A DNA stretch of 42,830 nt from CANLWN01 sp039815505 (GCA_039815505.1 JBCBZE010000003.1:1-42830), one strand, 5' to 3'; shown: positions 7,757 through 15,964, counted from the stretch's first letter. The notes: generated from the letters alone by a model not told the origin. Translations and numbers: made by a program.

Positions 7757-9460
7757 TTAAGAGAATTTACCATTTTTAAATTGTTGTGCCGCATGGTTCG
7801 CAGCACGGGCCGTAAACGCCATATAAGTCAAAGAAGGATTTACGCAACTAGACGATGTCATAAAAGCACCATCCGTAACATATACATTGGGAACCGCATG
7901 TACCTGATTATTTCTATTCAATACGGATGTCCTAGGGTCCCTGCCCATTCTGGCACCTCCCATCTCATGAATGCCCAAACCGGGACCTGAAGATTCCTCA
8001 TACGGTTTAATATCTTTAAAACCAGCAGTTTTAAACATATCAACAATCTCCTTTATAATGTCCTTACGCATATTGTACTCATTTTCCTTGAACTCCACAT
8101 CAAAAGCTAATTGCGGCAGCCCCCATTTGTCTTTTTGGTCTGGACTCAAGGTTACTCTGTTGTCATCATAAGGTAAAAATTCACCAAAACCGGTTACCCC
8201 AATGTGCCAACCCTCCGGTTTTAGAATTTGATTTTTTAATTCTTCCCCATAGCTCAATTCGGCTACGGATTCTGTCCAGCTTTGCCTACTTCCCTGACCT
8301 TGATAACCAAACCCACGTAAATAGTCTTTGCGTTCTGTTTTTTTATCAAGATTAACAAAGCGAGGAATGTAAAAACCATTGGGCCTCCTTCCCTTATAAT
8401 ATTTATCCAAATGACCGGGAACTTTTGCAGAGGCACCTAATTTGTAATGGTGATCCATAATATTTCTACCTAAGGCATCCGAATCATTTCCCAAACCATT
8501 GGGAAAGCGTTTAGACTTTGATTGCAGTAGTATCCCCACCGAAGCCATCGCCGAGGCACAAAGGAAAACCACTTTAGACTTGAACTCCATTTTTTCATGG
8601 GTTTCCGTATCTATTACCCTTACCCCGGTAGCTTTCTTACGTGTATCATCATAGATGATTTCATGTACAATGGAATTGGGCCTTAAGGTCATATTACCTG
8701 TACGTTCGGCCGCAGGTAAAGTAGATGAATTACTACTGAAATAACCGCCAAAAGGGCAACCCCTCCAACATCGATCTCTGTACTGACAAGGATTTCTTCC
8801 TTCAAAATTTCCCGCATTACCCGTAATATGGGCCACCCTTCCAATAGTTAATAAACGTCCATCATCATATTTTTCGGCCATCGTTTTTTTTAGGTCTTTT
8901 TCCGAGCATGTTAGTTCCATAGGAGGAAGGAATTTACCATCAGGAAGTTGTTTTAGCCCTAAATTTTCCCCACTTACCCCGATGTATTCCTCTACTTTAT
9001 CGTACCAGGCGGATATATCCTTGTAACGAACGGGCCAGTCCACTCCATGTCCGTCTTTTTTATTGGCTTCAAAATCAATATCGCTCCAGCGATAACTTTG
9101 TCTTCCCCATGTTAAAGAGCGACCGCCTACCTGATAACCCCTAATCCAATCGAAGCGTTTGGTCTCCACGTATGGGTGTTCCAAATCGTTTACAAAAAAA
9201 TGTTTCACATCCTCTTTTGGGGCCCAGAACAATCTACGTTGTACAGGGTATTTTTTTAGCTCTTCTTTGGAAAGTTCACCTCTAAAGGGATAGTCCCAAG
9301 GATCGTTGTTCATCGTTTTGTAATCTTCAATATGTTTTACCATGGGGCCACGTTCAAGGACAAGGGTTTTTAAACCTTGTTCACATAACTCCTTTGCCGC
9401 CCAACCACCACTTATTCCGGTTCCAACGACGATGGCATCATATTCAACATTTTGATTCAT
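7757..9460 (-). CDS. GMC family oxidoreductase, second paralogue
   Basis: A 567-residue flavoenzyme closely related along its whole length to the GMC protein at 179-1891. FAD motif GTGISGGWAAKE is at residues 13-24. Cys225, Cys231 and Cys235 keep the C-x5-C-x3-C spacing of a 3Fe-4S cluster, and the catalytic pair is His498 and Asn541. There is no signal peptide and, unlike its paralogue, no small-subunit gene follows it; the next gene is an ASCH protein. It may share the small subunit of the first enzyme or use one elsewhere. Most differences are at residues 50-90 and 340-400, where substrate specificity may differ. Confidence 0.9.
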   Translation of the reverse strand: MNQNVEYDAIVVGTGISGGWAAKELCEQGLKTLVLERGPMVKHIEDYKTMNNDPWDYPFRGELSKEELKKYPVQRRLFWAPKEDVKHFFVNDLEHPYVETKRFDWIRGYQVGGRSLTWGRQSYRWSDIDFEANKKDGHGVDWPVRYKDISAWYDKVEEYIGVSGENLGLKQLPDGKFLPPMELTCSEKDLKKTMAEKYDDGRLLTIGRVAHITGNAGNFEGRNPCQYRDRCWRGCPFGGYFSSNSSTLPAAERTGNMTLRPNSIVHEIIYDDTRKKATGVRVIDTETHEKMEFKSKVVFLCASAMASVGILLQSKSKRFPNGLGNDSDALGRNIMDHHYKLGASAKVPGHLDKYYKGRRPNGFYIPRFVNLDKKTERKDYLRGFGYQGQGSRQSWTESVAELSYGEELKNQILKPEGWHIGVTGFGEFLPYDDNRVTLSPDQKDKWGLPQLAFDVEFKENEYNMRKDIIKEIVDMFKTAGFKDIKPYEESSGPGLGIHEMGGARMGRDPRTSVLNRNNQVHAVPNVYVTDGAFMTSSSCVNPSLTYMAFTARAANHAAQQFKNGKFS

Positions 9461-9597
9461 ACATATATTTTTGTTTTAATTCTGCGGTTATTCCTATATT
9501 TATAAACTCACCGGTACAATGGATAGAAAAGGAAATTTACCCTTTAAATATAATGTTTAATTCTTAAAATAGAAGTCGACTAATTAATTTGATTTGT

Positions 9598-9618
9598 ACC
9601 GTATAGAACAAATACGGT
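9598..9618. promoter_or_regulatory. Inverted repeat ACCGTAT-N7-ATACGGT, candidate operator
   Basis: Two perfect 7-base arms (9598-9604 and 9612-9618) flank a 7-base spacer. The element lies in the 241-base gap between the divergent second GMC gene (start 9460) and the isomerase-like gene (start 9702), 83 bases before the latter. A 21-base dyad of this form suits a dimeric repressor or activator. No TAnnTTTG box sits close to either start. Confidence 0.4.
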
Positions 9619-9701
9619 TAAAATAATCTTTAAATGCATTTTAAGTTGCTTCTTAGTCGGTAAAGGTTGGAAAATATAGTTAATCAATTAAAAACAAACG
9701 A

Positions 9702-10754
9702 ATGAAAACAATTAAGGGACCCGCGGTCTTTCTGGCACAGTTCGTAGATAATAAAGCTCCTTTCAATTCTTTGGATGGTATGTGCAAGTGGGCTTCCGAT
9801 CTGGGTTATAAGGGAATTCAAATACCAACGTGGGAGCACTTTTTAATAGATTTGGACAAAGCTTCCGAAAGCCAGACCTATTGCGACGAATTAAAGGGAA
9901 AAGTAAATTCCTATGGTTTGGAAATTACGGAACTATCTACCCATTTACAAGGGCAACTGGTTGCCGTACATCCGGCATATGATTTAATGTTCGACAATTT
10001 TGCACCGGCTGCGCTAAAGAACAACCCTAAAGAACGTACCCAATGGGCCGTTGAAACAGTTAAAAAAGCTGCCACGGCAAGCAGGAGATTGGGCATAAAG
10101 GCACACGCCACCTTTTCTGGATCCTTGCTTTGGCATACGATGCACCCATGGCCTCAGCGCCCTGCGGGTCTAGTGGAAATGGGTTTTGAGGAGTTGGCTA
10201 AACGTTGGATGCCCATCTTGAATCATTTTGATGACGAGGGCGTAGATGTCTGTTATGAAATCCACCCTGGGGAAGACCTCCATGATGGGGATACCTTTGA
10301 GCGGTTTCTGGAAGCTACAGGGAACCATAAGCGGGTGAATATTTTGTACGACCCCAGTCACTTTGTTTTGCAACAGTTAGATTATATTGAATATATAGAC
10401 CATTATCATGAATTCATTAAATCCTTCCACGTCAAGGATTCCGAGTTTAATCCCACGGGCAAGAAGGGCGCTTTTGGCGGATACAATGATTGGGGCAATA
10501 GAGCGGGGAGATACCGCTCCCTTGGAGATGGACAAATAGATTTTAAGACTATTTTTTCCAAATTAACACAGTATGGATGCGATGTTTGGGCGGTAATGGA
10601 ATGGGAGTGTTGCATTAAAAGTCCGGAACAAGGGGCAAGGGAAGGCGCCATATTCATTCAAGACCATATTATTGAAGCTACCGAGAAGACGTTTGACGAT
10701 TTTGCCGGAGCCGAAATCAATAAGGAAGAGTTAAAAAAAATACTAGGACTATAA
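9702..10754 (+). CDS. Sugar phosphate isomerase/epimerase-like TIM-barrel enzyme (cytoplasmic)
   Basis: A 350-residue TIM-barrel protein with no signal peptide, so cytoplasmic, unlike its distant relative at 2028. Metal ligands appear as Glu186 (CYEIHPGED), Asp217 (LYDPSHF), His243 (SFHVKD) and Glu300 (VMEWE). Related enzymes isomerise or epimerise keto-sugars, or hydrate products of 3-keto-glycoside cleavage. Two DUF1080 genes follow at spacings of 12 bases and 1 base, so the three probably form an operon. The pairing supports a role in handling DUF1080 products; the actual reaction is inferred. Confidence 0.85.
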   Translation: MKTIKGPAVFLAQFVDNKAPFNSLDGMCKWASDLGYKGIQIPTWEHFLIDLDKASESQTYCDELKGKVNSYGLEITELSTHLQGQLVAVHPAYDLMFDNFAPAALKNNPKERTQWAVETVKKAATASRRLGIKAHATFSGSLLWHTMHPWPQRPAGLVEMGFEELAKRWMPILNHFDDEGVDVCYEIHPGEDLHDGDTFERFLEATGNHKRVNILYDPSHFVLQQLDYIEYIDHYHEFIKSFHVKDSEFNPTGKKGAFGGYNDWGNRAGRYRSLGDGQIDFKTIFSKLTQYGCDVWAVMEWECCIKSPEQGAREGAIFIQDHIIEATEKTFDDFAGAEINKEELKKILGL

Positions 10755-10766
10755 ATAAATTGAATA

Positions 10767-11528
10767 ATGAAAAAGGTACTACAAGTTATATGTATCATGA
10801 TATTGGCCTTTAGCTGCAAGGGTAAAGGGGAAAAAGAGATCGAAAAAACCTCCGAAGACCTCAAAGAAGTATCCGCTGAGGAAACGAAGCAGGACGAATG
10901 GACCGTTTTATTCGATGGTACTTCTTTTGACGGCTGGCACGTATATCCGGATAAGGAAGTTCCGGAAACTTGGCAATTGGAAGACGGTGCCATGATCTTA
11001 CGCCCCACCGGTGTTAGAAAAGACGGAGAGCGGTTCAATCTTGTTACCGATAAGGAATTCACCAGCTTTGAGCTTTCTTTGGAATGGAAAGTATCAGAGG
11101 GCGCCAACAGCGGAATTATGTGGGGAGTCCAAGATAATTTAGAATACCAAGAACCTTACTATACAGGACCAGAGATTCAGGTCTTGGATAACATTTCCCA
11201 TCCAGATGCAAAGAACGGTACTACACATCGGGCAGGCTCCTTATATGATATGGTGGCACCTTCCAAAGATGTGGTCAAACCTGTTGGCTCATGGAATACC
11301 TATGTAATCACCATAAATCATAACACCAATGAAGGCAGTGTTGTCCTGAATGGAGAAAAGATTGTAACATTCCCGGTTAACGGACAGGAATGGGAAGAAA
11401 TGGTCGCTAAATCCAAGTTTGCGGATTGGGAGGCATTTGGTAAGTTCAAGACGGGAAAAATTGCGTTACAAGATCATGGGGAAAAAATTAGTATTGGCTA
11501 TCGAAATATTAAAATTAGGGAACTGTAA
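10767..11528 (+). CDS. DUF1080 (3-keto-disaccharide hydrolase family) lipoprotein
   Basis: A 253-residue exported lipoprotein: short signal MKKVLQVICIMILAFSC with lipid-anchored Cys17, then an acidic-basic linker to residue 45. The jelly-roll domain starts at WTVLFDGTSFDGWHV, with SEGANSGIMWG and the EIQVLDN motif in the middle and a closing LQDHGEKISIGYRNIKIREL. These are conserved features of Pfam family 3keto-disac_hyd, whose studied members cleave 3-keto-glycosides by elimination or hydrolysis. It lies between an isomerase-like gene and a second DUF1080 gene. An envelope location matches that of the GMC dehydrogenase. Confidence 0.88.
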   Translation: MKKVLQVICIMILAFSCKGKGEKEIEKTSEDLKEVSAEETKQDEWTVLFDGTSFDGWHVYPDKEVPETWQLEDGAMILRPTGVRKDGERFNLVTDKEFTSFELSLEWKVSEGANSGIMWGVQDNLEYQEPYYTGPEIQVLDNISHPDAKNGTTHRAGSLYDMVAPSKDVVKPVGSWNTYVITINHNTNEGSVVLNGEKIVTFPVNGQEWEEMVAKSKFADWEAFGKFKTGKIALQDHGEKISIGYRNIKIREL

Positions 11529-11529
11529 A

Positions 11530-12324
11530 ATGAAAGGGATATTTTTTTTATGTATACTCATTTGTTCTATGGGCCATGCCCAAACGGAGATCAGTAAGAA
11601 GAATGAAACTCGTGAAAGTGCCTCGATAAATAGGGAAAAACCCATGGACCCAGAAGCTACAGAGCTGTATGGACCTGTACCACCTAAGGTAACTCCTTCA
11701 ATAAACAATGCTCCTCCAAGTGATGCCATTGTATTGTTCAATGGCACAAATATGGATGAATGGGTCATGGCAAAGGACAGTACGATGGCCAATTGGCATC
11801 TAAATGATGATGGTAGTATGACAGTTAAGAACAGGGCTGGCGATATACAGACCAAACGTAATTTTGGAAATATACAGTTGCATTTGGAATGGAAATCACC
11901 TTCCGAAATCCTAGGGGAAGGACAAAGTAGGGGCAATAGCGGTGTTTTTATTCAAAACAGGTACGAGGTGCAGATATTGGACAATAATAATAATGACACC
12001 TATGTAAACGGACAGGTTGGTTCCTTGTACAAACAATCCATTCCCTTGGCAAAAGCTTCCATGCCCTCCGGACAATGGAACACCTATGATATTATATACC
12101 ATGCCCCGGAGTTCGACGACACTGGAAATAAGACCAGATCGGGTACCATTACCGTTTTACATAACGGTATACTCATTCAAGACCACTATGTAATTAAAGG
12201 TAGAACCATGTATATTGGCCTACCTACCAACAAGCCGCATGGTGAAGCGCCCATTCGGCTTCAGGACCATGGAGATAACAGTCGCGTTAGTTACAGGAAT
12301 ATTTGGGTACGCGAATTGGAATGA
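11530..12324 (+). CDS. DUF1080 (3-keto-disaccharide hydrolase family) secreted protein
   Basis: A 264-residue protein starting MKGIFFLCILICSMGHAQ, a type I signal peptide with cleavage after the final Ala or before Gln and no lipobox, so soluble in the periplasm or secreted. I chose the ATG at 11530 because it begins this signal and follows the previous stop by one base; an in-frame start at 11419 would overlap the previous gene by 110 bases. Domain landmarks are IVLFNGTNMDEW, RGNSGVFIQNRYEVQILD, GQVGSLY and RLQDHGDNSRVSYRNIWVRE. Its paralogue just upstream is lipid-anchored, so the pair may act on different substrates or in different places. Confidence 0.88.
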   Translation: MKGIFFLCILICSMGHAQTEISKKNETRESASINREKPMDPEATELYGPVPPKVTPSINNAPPSDAIVLFNGTNMDEWVMAKDSTMANWHLNDDGSMTVKNRAGDIQTKRNFGNIQLHLEWKSPSEILGEGQSRGNSGVFIQNRYEVQILDNNNNDTYVNGQVGSLYKQSIPLAKASMPSGQWNTYDIIYHAPEFDDTGNKTRSGTITVLHNGILIQDHYVIKGRTMYIGLPTNKPHGEAPIRLQDHGDNSRVSYRNIWVRELE

Positions 12325-12362
12325 CCCACGGGTTTATATAAAAAGCAGAATCCTTATTTTAC

Positions 12363-12370
12363 TACCTTTG
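12363..12370 (+). promoter_or_regulatory. TAnnTTTG -7 promoter box for yicC-gmk-nadD
   Basis: TACCTTTG matches the Bacteroidota housekeeping -7 consensus and lies 20 bases before the yicC ATG. No clear TTG -33 element is visible. Confidence 0.6.
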
Positions 12371-12390
12371 CCAAAATTTAAATATTTTCT

Positions 12391-13248
12391 ATGATTCAAT
12401 CCATGACAGGATTCGGGAAACACGTTGTTCAACTTCCCACAAAGAAGATCACCATAGAACTTAAATCCCTTAATAGTAAAAGTTTGGATTTAAACGCACG
12501 TATCCCATCCGCTTATAGGGATAAGGAGTTACAATTGCGTAAAATGATAGCCAGTTCGTTGGTCCGGGGGAAAATAGATTTTGGCCTGTATGTTGAGATT
12601 ACCGGAAACGATACACCTTCCAAGGTGAACAAAAATGTGGTCAAGGAATATATGGGCCAGTTAAGCAGTATTGTTGATGGTGACCAGATGAAGTTACTGG
12701 AAATGGCCGTTAGATTGCCCGATGCCTTAAAAACAGATCGGGAGGACATAGATGAGGAAGAATACGAAACCATTCGGGAAGTACTAAAATTGGCCTTGAA
12801 GGAGATAAATACGTTCAGAAGCGAAGAAGGCGGGGTACTGGAAAAGGATTTTTTAAATCGAATAAAAAATTTAAAGCATTTATTAGATCAGGTGAAACAG
12901 ATAGATCCGGAAAGAAATGCGACGATCCGCGAACGTTTGGAAAAGGCGGTGGTCGATCTTAAAACGGATGTTGATGCGAACCGTTTTGAGCAGGAACTTA
13001 TTTATTATTTGGAGAAATATGATATTACCGAGGAGAAAGTACGCCTTGCCAATCATTTGGATTATTTTTCAACAACCATGAATTCCAATGATTCCAATGG
13101 AAAAAAACTAGGGTTTATCGCTCAAGAAATAGGAAGGGAAATAAACACGATTGGTTCCAAGGCCAATTATGCCCCTATGCAGCAACTAGTAGTGCAAATG
13201 AAGGACGAATTGGAAAAAATAAAGGAACAAATGTTGAACGTATTATAA
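12391..13248 (+). CDS. yicC: YicC/YloC family endoribonuclease
   Basis: A 285-residue protein of normal family length. The N-terminus MIQSMTGFGK, the segment LKSLNSKSLDLNARIP and the C-terminal QEIGREINTIGSKAN are hallmarks of YicC/YloC. Escherichia coli YicC is an endoribonuclease involved in small-RNA turnover. The stop codon overlaps the gmk start by one base (TAATG), an arrangement seen in many bacteria where yicC and gmk are neighbours. Confidence 0.95.
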   Translation: MIQSMTGFGKHVVQLPTKKITIELKSLNSKSLDLNARIPSAYRDKELQLRKMIASSLVRGKIDFGLYVEITGNDTPSKVNKNVVKEYMGQLSSIVDGDQMKLLEMAVRLPDALKTDREDIDEEEYETIREVLKLALKEINTFRSEEGGVLEKDFLNRIKNLKHLLDQVKQIDPERNATIRERLEKAVVDLKTDVDANRFEQELIYYLEKYDITEEKVRLANHLDYFSTTMNSNDSNGKKLGFIAQEIGREINTIGSKANYAPMQQLVVQMKDELEKIKEQMLNVL

Positions 13249-13835
13249 TGGAGGGAGGTAAGCTTATTATCTTTTCGGCACCCTCGGGCAGTGGTAAGAC
13301 TACTATTGTTCAACATTTGTTGGAACAACCTGAGTTAAATCTAGCTTTTTCAGTTTCTGCCACTTCGAGGCCTAAAAGAGGTGAAGAAAAAGATGGGGAG
13401 CATTATTATTTTATAAGCACTTCCAAGTTTAAAAAACATATAAAAAATGATGATTTTTTAGAATGGGAGGAAGTATACCGAGATAATTTCTATGGAACAT
13501 TGATGAGCGAGGTAGAGCGTTTATGGGCAGAAGGTAAAAATGTTATTTTTGATATTGATGTGGTAGGGGGGTTGCGCATCAAAAAGAAGTATCCGAAAGA
13601 GACTTTGGCCGTTTTTGTGAAACCTCCCAGCGTTGATGAATTAAAGATTCGTTTAAAGAAACGCAGTACGGAAAGTGAAGACAAAATAAATATGAGGGTT
13701 GCTAAGGCATCCGTTGAAATGGCCACTGCCCCCCAGTTCGACGAGGTTATAAAGAATTATGATTTGGATACCGCTCTAAAGGAATCCCACAAAATGGTGG
13801 CCGATTTTGTTGGAGTGGAGGTGAATAAAAGGTAA
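13248..13835 (+). CDS. gmk: Guanylate kinase
   Basis: A 195-residue cytoplasmic enzyme that phosphorylates GMP to GDP with ATP. The P-loop APSGSGKTT is at residues 11-19. The GMP-binding segment SVSATSRPKRGEEKDGEHYYF (about 37-57) contains the conserved arginines and the tyrosine pair, and the lid region KKRSTESEDKINMR follows near residue 137. It overlaps yicC by one base and is followed by nadD after 2 bases, so the three genes are translated from one message. Confidence 0.97.
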   Translation: MEGGKLIIFSAPSGSGKTTIVQHLLEQPELNLAFSVSATSRPKRGEEKDGEHYYFISTSKFKKHIKNDDFLEWEEVYRDNFYGTLMSEVERLWAEGKNVIFDIDVVGGLRIKKKYPKETLAVFVKPPSVDELKIRLKKRSTESEDKINMRVAKASVEMATAPQFDEVIKNYDLDTALKESHKMVADFVGVEVNKR

Positions 13836-13837
13836 TC

Positions 13838-14437
13838 GTGAAGCAAGTTGGACTTTATTTTGGCACTTTTAATCCCATTCATATAGGCCATTTGGTGATT
13901 GCAAACCATATGGTAGAGTTTTCGGATTTGGATGAGGTTTGGCTTGTGATTACGCCGCAAAGCCCTTTCAAGACCAAGAAAACGCTTTTAAATAACCATC
14001 ATAGGTATCAAATGGTATATGAAGCTACCCAAGCTTATCCTAAATTAAGGGCCAGTAAAATCGAATTTGATCTTCCCCAACCTAACTACACGATACATAC
14101 CTTGGCACATCTAAACGAAAGATATGGAAATCAATATATTTTTTCCTTGATCATGGGAGAGGATAACTTAAAAGGCTTCCATAAATGGAAAAACCACGAG
14201 ACTATACTGGAAAACCATAACATTTACGTATATCCAAGAATCTCCGAGGGACCCATTGAACATCAGTTTAAAGACCACTCGAAAATCCATTACGTAAATG
14301 CACCGATAATGGAAATATCCTCAACGTTCATCAGGAATCAACATAAGGCCGGTAAAAATATTAAGGCCCTACTTCCCGATGCTGTATGGAAATATATGGA
14401 TGAGATGAACTTCTATAGAAATTTACCTAATCAATAA
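13838..14437 (+). CDS. nadD: Nicotinate-nucleotide adenylyltransferase
   Basis: A 199-residue enzyme of NAD synthesis that adenylates nicotinate mononucleotide. The nucleotidyltransferase motif GTFNPIHIGH is at residues 9-18 and ISSTFIR at 160-166. The start is GTG at 13838, two bases after the gmk stop and preceded by GGAGG at 13818, an unusually clear Shine-Dalgarno sequence for this phylum; a start further inside would remove the first strand of the Rossmann fold. The 3' end overlaps the convergent gene at 14427 by 11 bases. Confidence 0.95.
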   Translation: MKQVGLYFGTFNPIHIGHLVIANHMVEFSDLDEVWLVITPQSPFKTKKTLLNNHHRYQMVYEATQAYPKLRASKIEFDLPQPNYTIHTLAHLNERYGNQYIFSLIMGEDNLKGFHKWKNHETILENHNIYVYPRISEGPIEHQFKDHSKIHYVNAPIMEISSTFIRNQHKAGKNIKALLPDAVWKYMDEMNFYRNLPNQ

Positions 14438-14828
14438 GAATCAATTGTTCTACCCAATGAATAGCGTCTTCTAAATTATGAAAAATACGAGCCGGCTTGT
14501 TCAAAAATGGCTGCTCCATCCTGGCGATTCGATCATTTATTTCATCATAAATAACCACTGCATAACCTTTTAGATTAGGGAACATGGCGGTGGATTTATA
14601 ATGTGAGGTAGGGTCAAAAGAATACGAGTTAACCCTATTCGAAATAAATACAAAAGGGGTCTTGTTTCCATAATAGGACTTGCTTAGTTCAAGCATTTTA
14701 CCGGCATTTTCAAAAGTCACCGTTACTCCTTCGCTAATTTCGGAAACCACGAAATTTTCATAGAAAAAGAAAGATCCTATGGACAGGTCATGTTTTTTAA
14801 GAAGTTTTTTGCCAATGAGTTGTGCCAT
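14427..14828 (-). CDS. Conserved hypothetical protein, possibly STAS/SpoIIAA-like
   Basis: A 133-residue soluble protein without signal peptide or membrane segment. The alternating strands and helices, and the ending LNKPARIFHNLEDAIHWVEQ, resemble small STAS/SpoIIAA-like proteins common in Flavobacteriia, but I do not recognise a named family. No catalytic motif is evident. It converges on nadD, with its last 11 bases inside that gene. Confidence 0.75.
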   Translation of the reverse strand: MAQLIGKKLLKKHDLSIGSFFFYENFVVSEISEGVTVTFENAGKMLELSKSYYGNKTPFVFISNRVNSYSFDPTSHYKSTAMFPNLKGYAVVIYDEINDRIARMEQPFLNKPARIFHNLEDAIHWVEQLILID

Positions 14829-14897
14829 TCCTAACCTTGTCTATCTTCCTAAGATACAAAATTCCAAGATAAAATTCAATTGATTTACTACGCTTTT

Positions 14898-14917
14898 CGA
14901 TGAAAATTCCTTCATCG
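14898..14917. other. 7-bp hairpin downstream of the CAP lipoprotein gene
   Basis: CGATGAA and TTCATCG form a perfect stem around AATTCC. It lies 55 bases past the stop of the minus-strand gene at 14972 but has no U-tract on that strand, so it is at best a weak terminator or a processing site. Confidence 0.3.
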
Positions 14918-14971
14918 GCATCTTATGTCTTAAGCCATAACCAATGGGTTTTAATCAGTATTGCCTACTTA

Positions 14972-15964
14972 CTAATCAAGGGGGTCGAAAAGGATTACCT
15001 CGTACTCGTAATTTCTGGATTCCCCATCCACTATCACATTTTGCAAAGAAACGGTATAAGATGTGTCCGCGGATATATTCGTTGTTACACCATCAGGGAC
15101 CCATACAATGGTGCGATCTCCAAATGCATTGTCCAATGTTTCTATGGACAAAGATATGTTCTGGTCATTTTCATCTTTCATAGCAATAGAAGTTGTCGTA
15201 AAATCTGCGTTGGCCACCGAGAAGGACCACCTTGGAAAAACGAGGCTATTGGGCGTGTATCCTTGAGGGGGCCAAGCTATAAATTCCGGATTATCGGCGG
15301 GTACTGAACCCGCATTGCCAAGAACCCATACGGCGTTGGATCTATCGGTATTCCCAATGCCAATTTCTTGTAACCTTGGCCATAAAAGCCATCTTCTATG
15401 ACCTACCGGAAAGTTGTTTGCGCCTTGATCCCTGATATAGGCATCGATGGCCTCGGCATTTCTGGAAAGTGCCAACAGGGAGTTTCCCGCTCCTTCACTA
15501 CCATCTGTTGTAAAACATTTCCATGAATTGGGAGGGAAGTGGTCCAGATTATTATTGGAATTCATCATTAAGGCAGCTTGCTGTGCTTTTGTGCTTTTGG
15601 TAGGATTTTCGGCAATGGTATTGTTCAACCCTACTGCTTGCCTGTAATAACTGAGCCGCATTTGTATTTTGTCTTTTGTTTCCTGTGGAATTTCTCCAGG
15701 GTTACAGGAGGGTTCATCACCTGTCCAAGGAGAATCGGATGCAGTTGTTGCGGAAGCTACATAGAAATCCTCGTATAATTGTTTTGCGCTTAGTCTCGCC
15801 GTATTGTTTGTTGGGGTAGGATTTTCATCTACGCCCTGTTCTTCTTGTTGAGGATTCCCGTTATCCGTAGTATCGGAAGAATCATCACTACATGAACCCA
15901 ATAAAATGGGTAAGATGAACAAGACTATTGAAAAAGATCGAGATACTTTAAATAAAATATGCAT
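14972..15964 (-). CDS. CAP (SCP/PR1) domain lipoprotein
   Basis: A 330-residue surface or periplasmic lipoprotein. The signal is MHILFKVSRSFSIVLFIL with lipobox LLGSC (Cys25), then a low-complexity linker rich in D, N, P and Q to about residue 55. The CAP domain follows: LSYYRQAVGLNN, AALMMNSNNNLDHFPPNSWKC and VGHRRWLLWPRLQEIGIG are typical of Bacteroidota members. The C-terminal 90 residues look like a beta-rich extension. The function of bacterial CAP proteins is largely unknown. The gene is monocistronic as far as can be seen. Confidence 0.88.
   Translation of the reverse strand: MHILFKVSRSFSIVLFILPILLGSCSDDSSDTTDNGNPQQEEQGVDENPTPTNNTARLSAKQLYEDFYVASATTASDSPWTGDEPSCNPGEIPQETKDKIQMRLSYYRQAVGLNNTIAENPTKSTKAQQAALMMNSNNNLDHFPPNSWKCFTTDGSEGAGNSLLALSRNAEAIDAYIRDQGANNFPVGHRRWLLWPRLQEIGIGNTDRSNAVWVLGNAGSVPADNPEFIAWPPQGYTPNSLVFPRWSFSVANADFTTTSIAMKDENDQNISLSIETLDNAFGDRTIVWVPDGVTTNISADTSYTVSLQNVIVDGESRNYEYEVILFDPLD

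Noticed and set aside
9466..9473. TATTTTTG box on the plus strand before the isomerase-like gene
   Set aside because: It lies more than 220 bases from the start at 9702 and in a T-run just upstream of the divergent GMC start; probably chance.
11419..11529. N-terminal extension of the second DUF1080 gene
   Set aside because: It would overlap the first DUF1080 gene by 110 bases and bury an excellent signal peptide beginning at 11530.
11466..11936. 156-codon minus-strand frame under the DUF1080 genes
   Set aside because: It spans the junction of two well-supported exported proteins on the other strand and resembles no known family.
14900..15307. 135-codon frame on the plus strand
   Set aside because: It overlaps the intact CAP-domain lipoprotein on the other strand, has no recognisable family pattern and an implausible residue mix; the real gene explains the openness.
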